DNA of 64,000 bases. Origin: Parvularcula sp964556115 (GTDB lineage Bacteria > Pseudomonadota > Alphaproteobacteria > Caulobacterales > Parvularculaceae). Under the pieces are notes generated by a model. The model ran no database searches, was not told the origin of the DNA, and saw only the letters and a list, made by a program, of their open reading frames with translations. The stretch is from assembly GCA_964556115.1 (NCBI GenBank), contig CAZKVC010000005.1, forward strand, positions 62,001 to 126,000, read 5' to 3'. Shown here piece by piece: positions 1 through 8,510 of this stretch (positions are counted from its first letter, which is position 1; every line of letters starts with the position of its first letter). The position numbers were made by a program, and so were the translations under genes.

Positions 1-250
1 CGGCATAGACCAGCGGGCGGCCCTCCCAGCTCGTCGCATATTCGAAGATGCGCATCCGGTCCGGCTGGCTGCGCTGGAGCGCACGCATATAGCCCAGCGC
101 TTCGTCGGGCGCGGTGATCTCCTGCCCGGGGGCATGACCGATCACCTCCTGAAGGGTGGGGACATCCTGGTCGTAGCGGGTTTCGATGAAATCCGGCTGC
201 GCCAGGGCCGAGGCGGAAAAAAGAGCCAGAAAACAAGCTAGTGCGCGCAT
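1..250 (-). CDS. M14-family zinc carboxypeptidase, N-terminal 83 residues (runs off the window)
   Basis: The reading frame starts at an ATG at 250 and leaves the window at base 1, so only the N-terminus is visible. It opens with a hydrophobic signal peptide (MRALACFLALFSASALA, then Q), so the protein is exported. The sequence then reads into ATSWEGRPLVYA, the segment that in M14 metallocarboxypeptidases precedes the zinc-binding HxxE region. The zinc ligands and catalytic Glu lie outside the window, so activity cannot be judged. It is transcribed away from the serine hydrolase at 430, from which it is separated by a 179-base region. The family call rests on this short stretch and is moderately secure. 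Confidence 0.7.
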   Translation of the reverse strand, partial: MRALACFLALFSASALAQPDFIETRYDQDVPTLQEVIGHAPGQEITAPDEALGYMRALQRSQPDRMRIFEYATSWEGRPLVYA

Positions 251-343
251 AGGAAACCCCCAGGAAATCGCAGAAATACCCAACCGGGCAAAGGTGTAAC
301 ACAAGAACATCACCGCCGTCTTGCCGCCGGCCGGGAGCTTCGG

Positions 344-370
344 AACTTTTCGCAGTCGGAAAAGTTGACA
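344..370 (+). promoter_or_regulatory. Inverted repeat overlapping a TTGACA -35-like hexamer
   Basis: AACTTTTC (344-351) and GAAAAGTT (359-366) form perfect 8-bp arms around a 7-base spacer. The right arm runs into TTGACA (365-370). No good -10 box is seen 16-18 bases further on, so the promoter itself is weakly supported. The repeat could be an operator for the serine hydrolase at 430 or for the divergent peptidase. Confidence 0.35.
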
Positions 371-429
371 GAAGTTCGTCTATGCGATCTTCTGACTACA
401 GTTGTACACGATACATTGAAAGGGTCGCC

Positions 430-1701
430 ATGACCACCCTCCTCCGCTCGCTTTCCGCAGCCGCGCTTCTGAGCACCTGCCTCCTCACCCCGGCCTTCGC
501 GCAGTACGACAAGGCCGTCGATGACCGCTGGATTCCGTCCGCTGAAGAAGAGGAAGCGATCCGCGCCTCGATGGAGCGTCACAAGGTGCCGGGTGTCGGC
601 ATGGCGATCATCCGCGACGGCAAGGTCGTCTGGAACGCGAGCTATGGCGTCACCAATATCGAGACCGGCCAGAAGGTCGATGACGACACCCTTTTCCAGG
701 GCGCGTCCCTGACCAAGCCGGCCTTCGCCTATGTGGTCATGAAGCTGGTCGAGGAGGGTAAGCTTTCCCTCGATGACAAGCTGGCGGACTATCTCTACCC
801 TGAGCAATATCCGGACGACCCCAAGTTCCGCAAGATGACCGTGGAGCATGTCCTCGAGCATCATACGGGCATGCCGAACTGGCGCGACCGGGACGACGCG
901 GAAGGCACATCGTTGATCCCCGAAGCGGAGCCCGGCACCGAGGCCAGCTATTCGGGTGAAGCCTTCATGTGGCTGATGGAGGTCGTTGAACTGATCGAGG
1001 ACAAGGGCATCGCCGAGATCATGCAGGAGCGGCTCTTCGAACCTGCAAAGCTCTCCGACACCTATCTTCTGTGGACCCCCGAAAACGACGAGCGCGAGGT
1101 CTGGGGACACGAGATCGACGAGGAGGGCAATCTCAACCTGCAGAGGGCCCATTATGCCCGCCGGGTCGGCTCGCCGCTCTACGAGCTCGCCGAGCGCTGG
1201 GATCGCCCGGTCGATAGCTGGAACGGCATGGAGATGCGCGCCGCGCTTCGCACCATGGACCGCTCGGGCGACGAGGGCCTTCAGGGCATCCCCCTCTACC
1301 AGCTCACCAGCGCCAGCTATCATCTCTTCGACAATGTCTCTTCGATCAGGACCACGCCTTCGGACTTTGCCAAGTTCCTGACACTGATGATGGACGACAA
1401 GCGCCGGAAGCGGTGGGAGATCAGCAATGCGACCCGCGAGGACATGCTGACCCCACAATATGAGCGGACCTTCTCCAGCGAGAACCTTCCGCAGGGCATC
1501 GGCTGGGGTATCGAACGGCGCGCCGAGGGCAATTATTTCTACCACGGCGGCAACAACAACAACACCTATGTCAGCCTGGCCCTTGGCGCCAATGACGGAA
1601 GCCACGGCATGGTCATCATGACCAACGGTCCCGAAGGCTGGTCGGTGATCGAGGACGTCACCAAGCTCCTTGCCGGGGTCGAGTTCGACTGCGTCTACTG
1701 A
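430..1701 (+). CDS. Secreted serine hydrolase of the beta-lactamase class C / esterase family (PF00144)
   Basis: The protein has 423 residues with a signal peptide ending near AFAQ (residues 21-25), so it is periplasmic or secreted. The class C triad is visible: SLTK at 93-96 (nucleophile Ser93 and Lys96), YSG at 174-176 in place of the usual YAN/YxN, and HGG at 372-374 in place of KTG. This pattern is commoner in penicillin-binding-protein-like esterases and D-aminopeptidases than in true beta-lactamases. The start at 430 was chosen because the signal peptide begins there; an in-frame ATG at 382 would add 16 residues that look untranslated. The substrate cannot be told from sequence. The gene stands alone, with the MFS gene starting 52 bases after its stop. 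Confidence 0.88.
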   Translation: MTTLLRSLSAAALLSTCLLTPAFAQYDKAVDDRWIPSAEEEEAIRASMERHKVPGVGMAIIRDGKVVWNASYGVTNIETGQKVDDDTLFQGASLTKPAFAYVVMKLVEEGKLSLDDKLADYLYPEQYPDDPKFRKMTVEHVLEHHTGMPNWRDRDDAEGTSLIPEAEPGTEASYSGEAFMWLMEVVELIEDKGIAEIMQERLFEPAKLSDTYLLWTPENDEREVWGHEIDEEGNLNLQRAHYARRVGSPLYELAERWDRPVDSWNGMEMRAALRTMDRSGDEGLQGIPLYQLTSASYHLFDNVSSIRTTPSDFAKFLTLMMDDKRRKRWEISNATREDMLTPQYERTFSSENLPQGIGWGIERRAEGNYFYHGGNNNNTYVSLALGANDGSHGMVIMTNGPEGWSVIEDVTKLLAGVEFDCVY

Positions 1702-1753
1702 CGCCGGCCAGCCCGGTCTTGCACGGTCTTTTCAAACCGCCCAAAGGCCGGGC

Positions 1754-2995
1754 ATGCCCGCTTTCTTGAAAGAGAATGGCCGCTGGATTCTCGGCGGTTT
1801 CCTTCTGACCCTGTTTTCGGGGTTCGGGCAGACGATCTTCATCGGTGCGTCCGGCGGTGAGCTGCGTGAAGCGTTCGGCATGTCGAATGGCGAGTGGGGC
1901 AATCTCTACGGCCTTGCGACCCTGGCGAGCGCGGCCACCCTGCCCTTTGTCGGCAGGGTCATGGACCACCGCCCGGGCTGGCAGGTCGCTGCCGTCACGA
2001 TCCCCGCCCTTGCGGCTGCCTGCATCTCCATGGCCTTCGCCCAGAATGTGCTCATGCTGGGGGTCAGCCTCTATCTCCTCCGCCTCCTCGGCCAAGGCAT
2101 GATGAGCCACATCGCGCTGACCGAAACGGCCCGCTGGTTCGAAGCGAACCGCGGCAAGGCGATCAGCTATGTGGTCTTGGGCTTTCAGGCGCAGGAGGCT
2201 ATCCTGCCGCTGACCTTCACCCTGCTGGTGGCGGGGTTCGGCTACAAGATCGGCTGGCTCGCCGGGGCGGCGACCCTTCTGGTGGTCGCGCTTCCGCTCA
2301 TCGTCTTTCTCCTCAGAAAACCCCGCGCGCCGCAGGGAACGGCGGAGGTCGCAGTGCCGAAAGGCAAGAGCTGGACCCGCGCCGAGGTGGTCCGCGATCC
2401 GATGTTCTACGCCATGCTGACGGGCGTCCTCGCGCCGCCCTTCATCGGTACCACGCTCTTTTTCCACCGCGATCATCTCGCCGCCCTGCGCGGCCTGTCG
2501 GACGAGACCATGAGCCTCGGCATCCCCGTCATGGCAGCGCTGACCGTCGGTTTTGCGCTCCTCACCGGGCGCCTCGTCGACCGCTTCGGTGCCTCGCGGC
2601 TTCTTCCTCTCGTGATGGCGCCCCTCGCCTTGGGAAGCCTCGCCGTGGCCGTTCTCGAAGGCAGTCTCGGTGTCTTCGTCTTCTTCGGCTTCTTCGGCAT
2701 CAGCTACGGATTCGCCACGACCCTGTTCGGCTCGGTCTGGCCGGAGGCCTACGGCACGAAACATCTCGGCGCGATCCGCTCGGTGACCCAGTCGGCGATG
2801 GTCTTCGCCACCGCGCTCGGGCCCTGGATCACCGGCGCCCTGATCGACCGGGGGGTCTCCCTGCCCCTCCAGTTCGGCTGGATGGCGGTTTATTGCGCGA
2901 TCGCCGGGGTCTTCCTGATCGGCGCGTCGAAGAAGCTGCAGGCGCGAAGCACGCGCTACCAAAGGGTCACACCCCCTGCGCCTTCGGCCGCTTGA
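1754..2995 (+). CDS. MFS transporter
   Basis: This is a 413-residue inner-membrane protein with about twelve hydrophobic segments and a central cytoplasmic loop near residues 190-205. The N-terminal half carries the MFS motif A-like segment GRVMDHRPG between TM2 and TM3, and the second half repeats it as GRLVDRFGA. The start at 1754 is preferred because the more upstream ATG at 1670 overlaps the preceding gene and adds a hydrophilic segment with no membrane character. The substrate is unknown. The gene precedes the radical SAM gene by 31 bases and could be co-transcribed with it, but nothing else links them. Confidence 0.85.
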   Translation: MPAFLKENGRWILGGFLLTLFSGFGQTIFIGASGGELREAFGMSNGEWGNLYGLATLASAATLPFVGRVMDHRPGWQVAAVTIPALAAACISMAFAQNVLMLGVSLYLLRLLGQGMMSHIALTETARWFEANRGKAISYVVLGFQAQEAILPLTFTLLVAGFGYKIGWLAGAATLLVVALPLIVFLLRKPRAPQGTAEVAVPKGKSWTRAEVVRDPMFYAMLTGVLAPPFIGTTLFFHRDHLAALRGLSDETMSLGIPVMAALTVGFALLTGRLVDRFGASRLLPLVMAPLALGSLAVAVLEGSLGVFVFFGFFGISYGFATTLFGSVWPEAYGTKHLGAIRSVTQSAMVFATALGPWITGALIDRGVSLPLQFGWMAVYCAIAGVFLIGASKKLQARSTRYQRVTPPAPSAA

Positions 2996-3026
2996 AAGTC
3001 ATACCGAGAAAGAACATAATCGGAAC

Positions 3027-4277
3027 ATGGGGATTTCCGAGAAGACCGTCGCCAAGCTGAAGATCCTCGCCGACGCAGCGAAGTACGATGCGTCCTGCGC
3101 GTCGTCGGGCGGTGCCAAGCGCGACAGCCGCGGCGGCAAGGGTGTCGGCTCGATCGAGGGCATGGGCATCTGCCATGCCTATGCGCCGGACGGGCGCTGC
3201 ATCAGCCTTCTCAAGGTGCTGCTTACCAACAGCTGCATCTTCGACTGCGCCTATTGCATCAACCGGGCGAGTTCGAATGTGGAGCGCGCCCGTTTCACCC
3301 CGCGCGAGGTCGCGGACCTCACGGTCAATTTCTACAAGCGCAACTATATCGAGGGACTTTTCCTCAGCTCGGGAATCATTCGTTCACCCGACTATACGAT
3401 GGAGCAGATCGTCGAGGTCGCCCGCATCCTGCGCGAGGAATACGACTTTCGCGGCTATCTTCACCTCAAGACCATCCCCGAAGCCGCGCCCGAGCTGATC
3501 GAAGCGGCAGGCCATCACGCCGACCGGGTCTCGATCAATGTGGAGCTGCCTTCCCGGACGAGCCTCAGGAAACTTGCGCCAGAGAAGGACCGCGACGGTA
3601 TCGAAGGCGCGATGTCTTCCATGCGGGAGCGGATCGACGCCTTCAAGCGTGAAAAGACACGCAAGGCGAAGCCTCGGCTCTTCGCGCCGGGCGGCCAGTC
3701 CACCCAAATGATTGTCGGCGCCGATGCTGAGAATGATGCCCAGGTCCTGACCACCGCCACCGACCTCTACGACAAGCACCGCCTGCGCCGGGTTTATTAC
3801 TCCGCCTACTCCCCAATTCCTGACGCAAAGCCAGGCATGCCGGTGAACCGGCCGCCCCTGATCCGCGAGCACCGCCTCTACCAGGCTGATTGGCTGACGC
3901 GCTTCTACGGTTTCGGACGGGATGAGATCATTTCGACCATGGACCACGGAATGCTGGACCTTGCGGCCGATCCCAAGCTGATCTGGGCACTGAAGAACCA
4001 GGGCTTCTTCCCGATCGACGTCAATATGGCGACCCGGGAGCAGCTTTTGCGCATCCCCGGGATCGGCACCAAGGGTGTGGACAAGATCATCGAAGCGCGC
4101 CGCTTCGGGCGTTTGCGCTATGACGACCTGACCCGCCTTGCCGCTTCGGTGAAGAAGGTCCGGCCCTTCGTCACCGCGCTCGACTGGCGGCCGGTGTCGC
4201 TTCTCGATTCAGGGGCGCTCGAAGCGCGGCTCCGCAAACCTGCCGAGCAGCAGGACCTCTTCGCTGCGGCGGCCTGA
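3027..4277 (+). CDS. Radical SAM protein of the putative DNA modification/repair family (TIGR03916-like)
   Basis: The protein has 416 residues. The radical SAM cluster motif CxxxCxxC is present as CIFDCAYC (Cys70, Cys74, Cys77). It is preceded by the family's characteristic N-terminus, ILADAAKYDASCASSG (residues 13-28), which includes an extra conserved Cys24. The C-terminus has a helix-hairpin-helix DNA-binding motif around residues 338-365 (LLRIPGIGTKGVDKI). Members of this family are typically encoded next to a DUF4130/UdgX partner, exactly as here: the stop overlaps the partner's ATG (TGATG at 4275-4279). The chemistry is not established; a radical reaction on damaged or modified DNA is inferred from the HhH motif and the uracil-DNA glycosylase partner. 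Family assignment is secure, function is not. Confidence 0.88.
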   Translation: MGISEKTVAKLKILADAAKYDASCASSGGAKRDSRGGKGVGSIEGMGICHAYAPDGRCISLLKVLLTNSCIFDCAYCINRASSNVERARFTPREVADLTVNFYKRNYIEGLFLSSGIIRSPDYTMEQIVEVARILREEYDFRGYLHLKTIPEAAPELIEAAGHHADRVSINVELPSRTSLRKLAPEKDRDGIEGAMSSMRERIDAFKREKTRKAKPRLFAPGGQSTQMIVGADAENDAQVLTTATDLYDKHRLRRVYYSAYSPIPDAKPGMPVNRPPLIREHRLYQADWLTRFYGFGRDEIISTMDHGMLDLAADPKLIWALKNQGFFPIDVNMATREQLLRIPGIGTKGVDKIIEARRFGRLRYDDLTRLAASVKKVRPFVTALDWRPVSLLDSGALEARLRKPAEQQDLFAAAA

Positions 4278-5710
4278 TGGCGGCGGGTACGGTTTCGGTT
4301 CCGCTCAAGAGCGACGGCGATCTCGAAGGCTTCCGCCGGGCCGTGCGCGCGCTTCTGGCGGATGACATCGACCCCGAGCAAGCGGTCTTCCGCCTGCCCG
4401 GCGAAGGGGACCTTTTTGCCGAAGGCTTCGCTCCGTCCATCGGTCCTGCGAGCTCGCAGGTCACGGTGCCCAAGAAAGCGGCCTCGCTCTTCGGCACGGC
4501 GCTCCACCATGCCGAGCGTGAGCGGTTCGCCCTCCTCTACCGCTTCATGTACCGCGCCCGGCGCGACCGGGGCCTGGCCGAGAACATGGCCGATCCGGAT
4601 ACCGTCGCGGTTCACCGGCTGGTGAAGTCCGTCCGGCGGGACGCGCACAAGATGCATGCCTTTGTTCGCTTCCGCGAAGTCGCCACTGACGGTCCCCGCG
4701 AAGCCTACGCAGCCTGGTTCGAGCCGGACCACCACATCGTCGAGCGCGAAGCGCCGTTTTTCGTCCGCCGCTTCACGAATATGGACTGGGCCATCGTGAC
4801 GCCGCGCAAAACGGCGATCTATCGCAATGGCGAGGTGTTCTTCGCAGAAGGCGGTCGGCGCGAGGACGTCCCCGCTGACGATGCGTTCGAAGATGCCTGG
4901 TGCGCCTATTATGCCAGCATCTTCAACCCGGCCCGCATCATGACCGATGCCATGCGGGCCGAAATGCCGAAGAAATATTGGCGCAACCTGCCCGAAGCGC
5001 GGCTCATCCCGGAGCTTCTGGAGAAGGCGCCGGAAAGGGTGAATGCCATGGCACAGGCCGCAATGACCGACGAACAAGCCAAGATCAGCGCAAAGATGAT
5101 CCGTGTGGAGCCGCACTATAACAGCCTCGAGGGTATCCATGAGGCGATCCGCGCTTTCGAAGACCCGGACCACCCGGCTTCCCCGGTCCCGGGCGAAGGG
5201 CCGGTGGGCAGCCGCCTCTTCTTCATCGGTGAGCAGCCGGGCGATCAGGAAGACAAGGCCGGGCGACCCTTTGTCGGCCCGGCGGGCCAGCTTTTCGACC
5301 AGTTCCTCGAAGGCGCAGGCATCGAGCGGCAGAAAGTCTACGTCACCAATGCCGTGAAACGCTTCAACTTCACAACCCTGGGCAAGCGGCGCATTCACCA
5401 GACGCCGAAGGCCGGCGAGATCGATCTCTGGGCGCCGTGGCTCCATCAGGAGCACCGCCTTGTCCAGCCGGCAGTCACCATCACCCTTGGCGCATCGGCC
5501 CTGCGCGGGTTCTTCGGTCGCCCGGTCAAGCTTGGCCAGGTGCGCGGCGAGACCATTCCGCTCCCTGAGGATATCGGCGGGGTCGTGGTGCCGACCTTCC
5601 ACCCCTCCTACCTCCTGCGCATTCAGGACCCTAGCCAGCGCAAGGTGGAAGAAGGCAAGTTCGCCGCCGATCTCGCCAAGGCGCGGGATCTGGCCTACGC
5701 TAGCGCGTGA
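4277..5710 (+). CDS. udgX: DUF4130 (TIGR03915-like) domain fused to UdgX-type uracil-DNA binding domain
   Basis: The protein has 477 residues and two parts. Residues 1 to about 270 match the DUF4130/TIGR03915 probable DNA-metabolism domain. Residues 310-477 are a family-4-like uracil-DNA glycosylase fold. It has the iron-sulfur UDG signature GEQPGDQED (318-326), the UdgX-specific loop KRRIH (370-374), and the C-terminal HPSYLLR motif. In the mycobacterial UdgX the His of this loop forms a covalent bond with the deoxyribose after uracil removal; His374 is the equivalent. The gene is translationally coupled to the radical SAM gene upstream (1-base overlap), and its own stop overlaps the GTG of the S4 gene. 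A joint role in recognising and processing uracil or related lesions is inferred. Confidence 0.9.
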   Translation: MAAGTVSVPLKSDGDLEGFRRAVRALLADDIDPEQAVFRLPGEGDLFAEGFAPSIGPASSQVTVPKKAASLFGTALHHAERERFALLYRFMYRARRDRGLAENMADPDTVAVHRLVKSVRRDAHKMHAFVRFREVATDGPREAYAAWFEPDHHIVEREAPFFVRRFTNMDWAIVTPRKTAIYRNGEVFFAEGGRREDVPADDAFEDAWCAYYASIFNPARIMTDAMRAEMPKKYWRNLPEARLIPELLEKAPERVNAMAQAAMTDEQAKISAKMIRVEPHYNSLEGIHEAIRAFEDPDHPASPVPGEGPVGSRLFFIGEQPGDQEDKAGRPFVGPAGQLFDQFLEGAGIERQKVYVTNAVKRFNFTTLGKRRIHQTPKAGEIDLWAPWLHQEHRLVQPAVTITLGASALRGFFGRPVKLGQVRGETIPLPEDIGGVVVPTFHPSYLLRIQDPSQRKVEEGKFAADLAKARDLAYASA

Positions 5711-6021
5711 CTTCGCTTCTGGACGATAGGACCGCGCGCCTCGACAAATGGCTCTGGGCGGTGCGCATCTTCAAGACGCGGGCCCTCGCCGCGGCGATTG
5801 TCGGCGGCAAGTCGGCCCGGATCACAAGGGGCGGGCAGACCATGCGGACGGACAAGCCGGGCTTCAAAATCCGGCTTGGCGACACGGTGACGATCATGCG
5901 CGGGCGCGAGCTTTTCGTGCTCGAAGTGCGCGACCTGCCCGAAAAGCGCCTGCCTGCCTCCGAAGCCGTGCTATGTTACGAAAACCAGGCCGCTACCGAC
6001 GAGGAACCCCGCCATGCTTGA
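5707..6021 (+). CDS. S4-domain RNA-binding protein, Hsp15 (HslR)-like
   Basis: This 104-residue basic protein is built almost entirely from an S4 RNA-binding domain: RLDKWLWAVRIFKTRALAAA at residues 10-29, followed by the beta-turn region GDTVTIMRGRE. This is the Hsp15/YrfH family, whose E. coli member binds 50S subunits carrying stalled nascent peptide-tRNA. The start is GTG at 5707, overlapping the UdgX stop as GTGA; no ATG gives the complete S4 domain. The 3' end overlaps the TerB gene by 8 bases. Its place in a tightly overlapping run with DNA-repair genes may be simple operon packing. Confidence 0.85.
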   Translation: MTSLLDDRTARLDKWLWAVRIFKTRALAAAIVGGKSARITRGGQTMRTDKPGFKIRLGDTVTIMRGRELFVLEVRDLPEKRLPASEAVLCYENQAATDEEPRHA

Positions 6022-6454
6022 CAAGCTTTTCCAGAACCTTCGCGGCAAGCCGGACGAAGTGCCGACAGAAGACACCCTGCCCCAGGCGACGGCGGCCGTC
6101 CTTGTGGAGGCTGCCCGCGCGGACGAGACCTATACGGACGAAGAGCGCGTGCTCATCGACCGTATGCTGATGCGCAGGTTCTCCCTGGCCGAGACCGAAG
6201 CGTCCAATCTTCGCTCGGAAGCCGAAGCGGCCCAGCAGGCCGCGAACGATCTTTACCAGTTCACCCGCGTCATCAAGGACCGGATGAGCCGCGAAGAGAA
6301 GATCGCGCTGGTCGAGGACTTGTGGCGGATCGTTCTTTCCGATGACGAGCGGGATCCCCATGAGGAGATGGTGATCCGACGCCTTCTCGGGCTCATCCAC
6401 CTGACCGACCAGGAGTCGGCAGAAGCCCGCCGCCGGGCAGAAACCCCTGCATGA
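6014..6454 (+). CDS. TerB / DjlA-N-like tellurite resistance family protein
   Basis: This is a 146-residue, acidic, all-alpha protein. The central region matches the TerB fold (PF05099): AVLVEAARADETYTDEERVL at about 27-46, then LVEDLWRIVLSDDERDPHEE, with the repeated D/E-rich helix-turn that can bind metal in TerB. There is no signal peptide, so it is cytoplasmic. It is the last gene of the 3027-6454 overlapping run and ends at a strong palindromic terminator. TerB domains occur in stress and phage-defence contexts, but the single-domain form here has no assigned role. Confidence 0.8.
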   Translation: MLDKLFQNLRGKPDEVPTEDTLPQATAAVLVEAARADETYTDEERVLIDRMLMRRFSLAETEASNLRSEAEAAQQAANDLYQFTRVIKDRMSREEKIALVEDLWRIVLSDDERDPHEEMVIRRLLGLIHLTDQESAEARRRAETPA

Positions 6455-6480
6455 AAAAGGCCGCCCATGGGCGGCCTTTT
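6455..6480. terminator. Bidirectional rho-independent terminator
   Basis: A perfect 26-base palindrome (AAAAGGCCGCCCA and its complement) gives a GC-rich stem flanked by A and T runs. It lies between two convergent genes, TerB on the plus strand and ppiB on the minus strand, and can terminate both. Confidence 0.9.
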
Positions 6481-6499
6481 CGGTCGGCTTCCGGCAGGC

Positions 6500-6940
6500 T
6501 TACGCCTTGCGGAACTCGACGATCTTGGTCGGGTTCGCCGGCGGCTCGCCCTTGTTGATGGCGTGGACGTGCTCCATCCCCTCGGTCACGCGGCCCCATG
6601 CGGTGTACTGACCATCGAGGAAGGTCGCATCATCGAGGCAGATGAAGAACTGGCTCGAGGCTGAGTTCGGGTCCTGCGCACGGGCCATGGAGCAGACGCC
6701 CTCCACATGGGCGACATCGTTGAATTCGGCCGGGATGTTCTCATTCGCGCCGCCGGTTCCGTCGCCGCGCGGGTCACCGCCCTGCGCCATGAAGCCGTCG
6801 ATCACACGGTGGAACTTCAGGCCGTCATAGAAGCCTTCTTCGGCGAGGCGGGTGATCTGCTCGACATGTTTCGGCGCCTTGTCCTCGAATGTCTCGATGG
6901 TGACGTCGCCGGTTTCCAGCTTGAGTTTGAGTGTGCCCAT
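6500..6940 (-). CDS. ppiB: Cytoplasmic cyclophilin-type peptidyl-prolyl cis-trans isomerase
   Basis: The protein has 146 residues and no signal peptide, close to the size of E. coli PpiB. It carries the cyclophilin core: FHRVIDGFMAQGGDPRGDG (catalytic Arg in FHRVI), the NSASSQFFI segment, and the LDGQYTAWGRV loop. It catalyses proline isomerisation during protein folding. Its start overlaps the stop of the exported cyclophilin by one base (TAATG), so the two paralogues are co-translated. Paired cyclophilins downstream of gyrA-coaD are common in alphaproteobacteria. Confidence 0.95.
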   Translation of the reverse strand: MGTLKLKLETGDVTIETFEDKAPKHVEQITRLAEEGFYDGLKFHRVIDGFMAQGGDPRGDGTGGANENIPAEFNDVAHVEGVCSMARAQDPNSASSQFFICLDDATFLDGQYTAWGRVTEGMEHVHAINKGEPPANPTKIVEFRKA

Positions 6941-7830
6941 TACAGAATTTCGCCTCCTTTGCGGACGGGAACATTGACCGAGCAGGTATCGACGAAATAG
7001 CCGTCATCCGTCAGAAGCCGCCCGGCACGAAGCCATGCCTTGAAGGCTTCGCTCTCTGGCCGCAACACTTCGAAGGTGATTTGTTCCTCAGGCGGCAGGT
7101 CGGTCATCATCCGCGCGCGCAGGATCGGTGTCGGGCGCTCGGGCGGCTCGCCCCGGTTGATGCGCCGGACATTGCGGTAGCCGTCGAGAACCCGTCCGAA
7201 GGCTGTGTATTGCTGGTCGAGACCCCGGCGGTTGTCCCCGAAAAGAAGGAAGAACTGGCTGTTGGCCGAGTTCGGCTGCTCCGCCCGCGCCATGGACAAA
7301 ACCCCTGCGCAGTGCAGCGGCCAGGCGGCGACATCGTCGGTCTTGACGAAGCCGGCGAGGCTCGGCGGCTGGGAACCCACGGGCATGCTGCCGAGAAAAC
7401 CGATCTGCGCCGCCCGGTCGTCGCGGCCGACGGGGACGAAATCTTCAAGAGCTTTCAATGGCTTCACGAAGATACCCGGAAGGTCGGGAAGATCCGACCC
7501 GCCCTTGCCGGTTCCCGTCGGATCGCCGCCTTGGGCCATGAAGCCGTCGATCACGCGATGGAAGATGGTGCCATTGTAGAACCCGGCGCGGGTCAGCGTA
7601 CGGATACGTTCGGCATGCTGCTCGGAGAAATCAGGCCGAAGCTCGACATAGATCGGGCCCGACGGAAGGTCGATCACCCATAGATTCTCCGGGTCGACTG
7701 TCCGCCAGACGCTGTCCGGCGTGCGTTCGAGAATGCCCGCCGGGCTCTCCGGATCGACGGGCTCGTCCTGGGCGAAAGCGGAAGCGGTGAACGCGGCGAA
7801 CAGGGCCGCCATGACGCAGATGTGTTTCAT
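6940..7830 (-). CDS. Periplasmic cyclophilin-type peptidyl-prolyl isomerase
   Basis: This 296-residue protein has a signal peptide (MKHICVMAALFAAFTASAFA, then Q), so the isomerase acts in the periplasm. The cyclophilin fold is intact, with FHRVIDGFMAQGGDPTGTG in the first half and NSANSQFFL plus LDQQYTAFGRV in the second. It is much longer than the usual 165-190 residues because of an insertion between these blocks (a LPGIFVKPLKALEDF region) and a C-terminal tail. It is the upstream member of the cyclophilin pair and follows coaD after 60 bases. Its function as a folding catalyst for exported proteins is inferred from family and location. Confidence 0.92.
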   Translation of the reverse strand: MKHICVMAALFAAFTASAFAQDEPVDPESPAGILERTPDSVWRTVDPENLWVIDLPSGPIYVELRPDFSEQHAERIRTLTRAGFYNGTIFHRVIDGFMAQGGDPTGTGKGGSDLPDLPGIFVKPLKALEDFVPVGRDDRAAQIGFLGSMPVGSQPPSLAGFVKTDDVAAWPLHCAGVLSMARAEQPNSANSQFFLLFGDNRRGLDQQYTAFGRVLDGYRNVRRINRGEPPERPTPILRARMMTDLPPEEQITFEVLRPESEAFKAWLRAGRLLTDDGYFVDTCSVNVPVRKGGEIL

Positions 7831-7890
7831 GGTTCCAAGGGCTAGCCGATCGCCGCGCGCGGAACCAGTACCGACGCGCTTAAACCCGCG

Positions 7891-8394
7891 TCAGCCTTTC
7901 AGCTTGCCGCGCAGGGGTTCGACCACCGCTGCAGGGACGAAATGCTCGAAAGCGCCGCCAAGGGTGGCGATCTCCTTGACCAGTCGGCTGGCGATCGCCT
8001 GGTAGCGTACATCGGCCATCAGGAAGATGGTCTCGATATCGTCGTTCAGCTCGGCATTCATGCCCACCATTTGAAACTCGTATTCGAAGTCCGACACCGC
8101 GCGGAGACCGCGGATGATGATCTGGGCGTCCAGCCGTTCAGCGTAGTGCATGAGGAGCCCCTCGAAAGGCTCGACCCTGATGGTGGCGCGGGCTCCCTCG
8201 TCCATGTCCGCAATCGACGCCCTGATCAGCTCCTCGCGCTCTTTCAGGGTGAAAAGCGGATTCTTGCCCGAATGCACGGCGACACCGATAACCAGCTCGT
8301 CCACGAGCTTCACCGCGCGCTTGATGATATCGACATGGCCGAGGGTGATCGGATCGAAAGTACCGGGATAGAGGCCGATCAGTGGTTTGGTCAT
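7891..8394 (-). CDS. coaD: Phosphopantetheine adenylyltransferase
   Basis: The protein has 167 residues, the normal family length. It catalyses the fourth step of coenzyme A synthesis, joining 4'-phosphopantetheine and ATP to give dephospho-CoA. The nucleotidyltransferase motif GTFDPITLGH (residues 11-20, the TxGH form of the HxGH signature) is at the N-terminus. RGLRAVSDFEYE and the C-terminal region around SRLVKEIATLGG supply the other active-site segments. It lies between the SRPBCC gene and the exported cyclophilin in the conserved gyrA-coaD-ppi order. Confidence 0.96.
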   Translation of the reverse strand: MTKPLIGLYPGTFDPITLGHVDIIKRAVKLVDELVIGVAVHSGKNPLFTLKEREELIRASIADMDEGARATIRVEPFEGLLMHYAERLDAQIIIRGLRAVSDFEYEFQMVGMNAELNDDIETIFLMADVRYQAIASRLVKEIATLGGAFEHFVPAAVVEPLRGKLKG

Positions 8395-8449
8395 GGTCGT
8401 CTCATCAACGCTGCAACTGAGGTCAGGCCTCTTGCGGGAGGTCTAACCA

Positions 8450-8474
8450 GTTCCATTCGCCCTCGCAATGGAAC
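8450..8474. repeat. Intergenic inverted repeat upstream of coaD
   Basis: GTTCCATT and AATGGAAC form perfect 8-bp arms around a 9-base spacer, in the 116-base gap between the SRPBCC gene and coaD. No T run follows on the minus strand, so it is not a typical terminator. It may be an operator or an RNA processing hairpin. Confidence 0.4.
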
Positions 8475-8510
8475 CGCCTGTGATGACTTGCCCGTCCCTT
8501 CGAAAGAATA

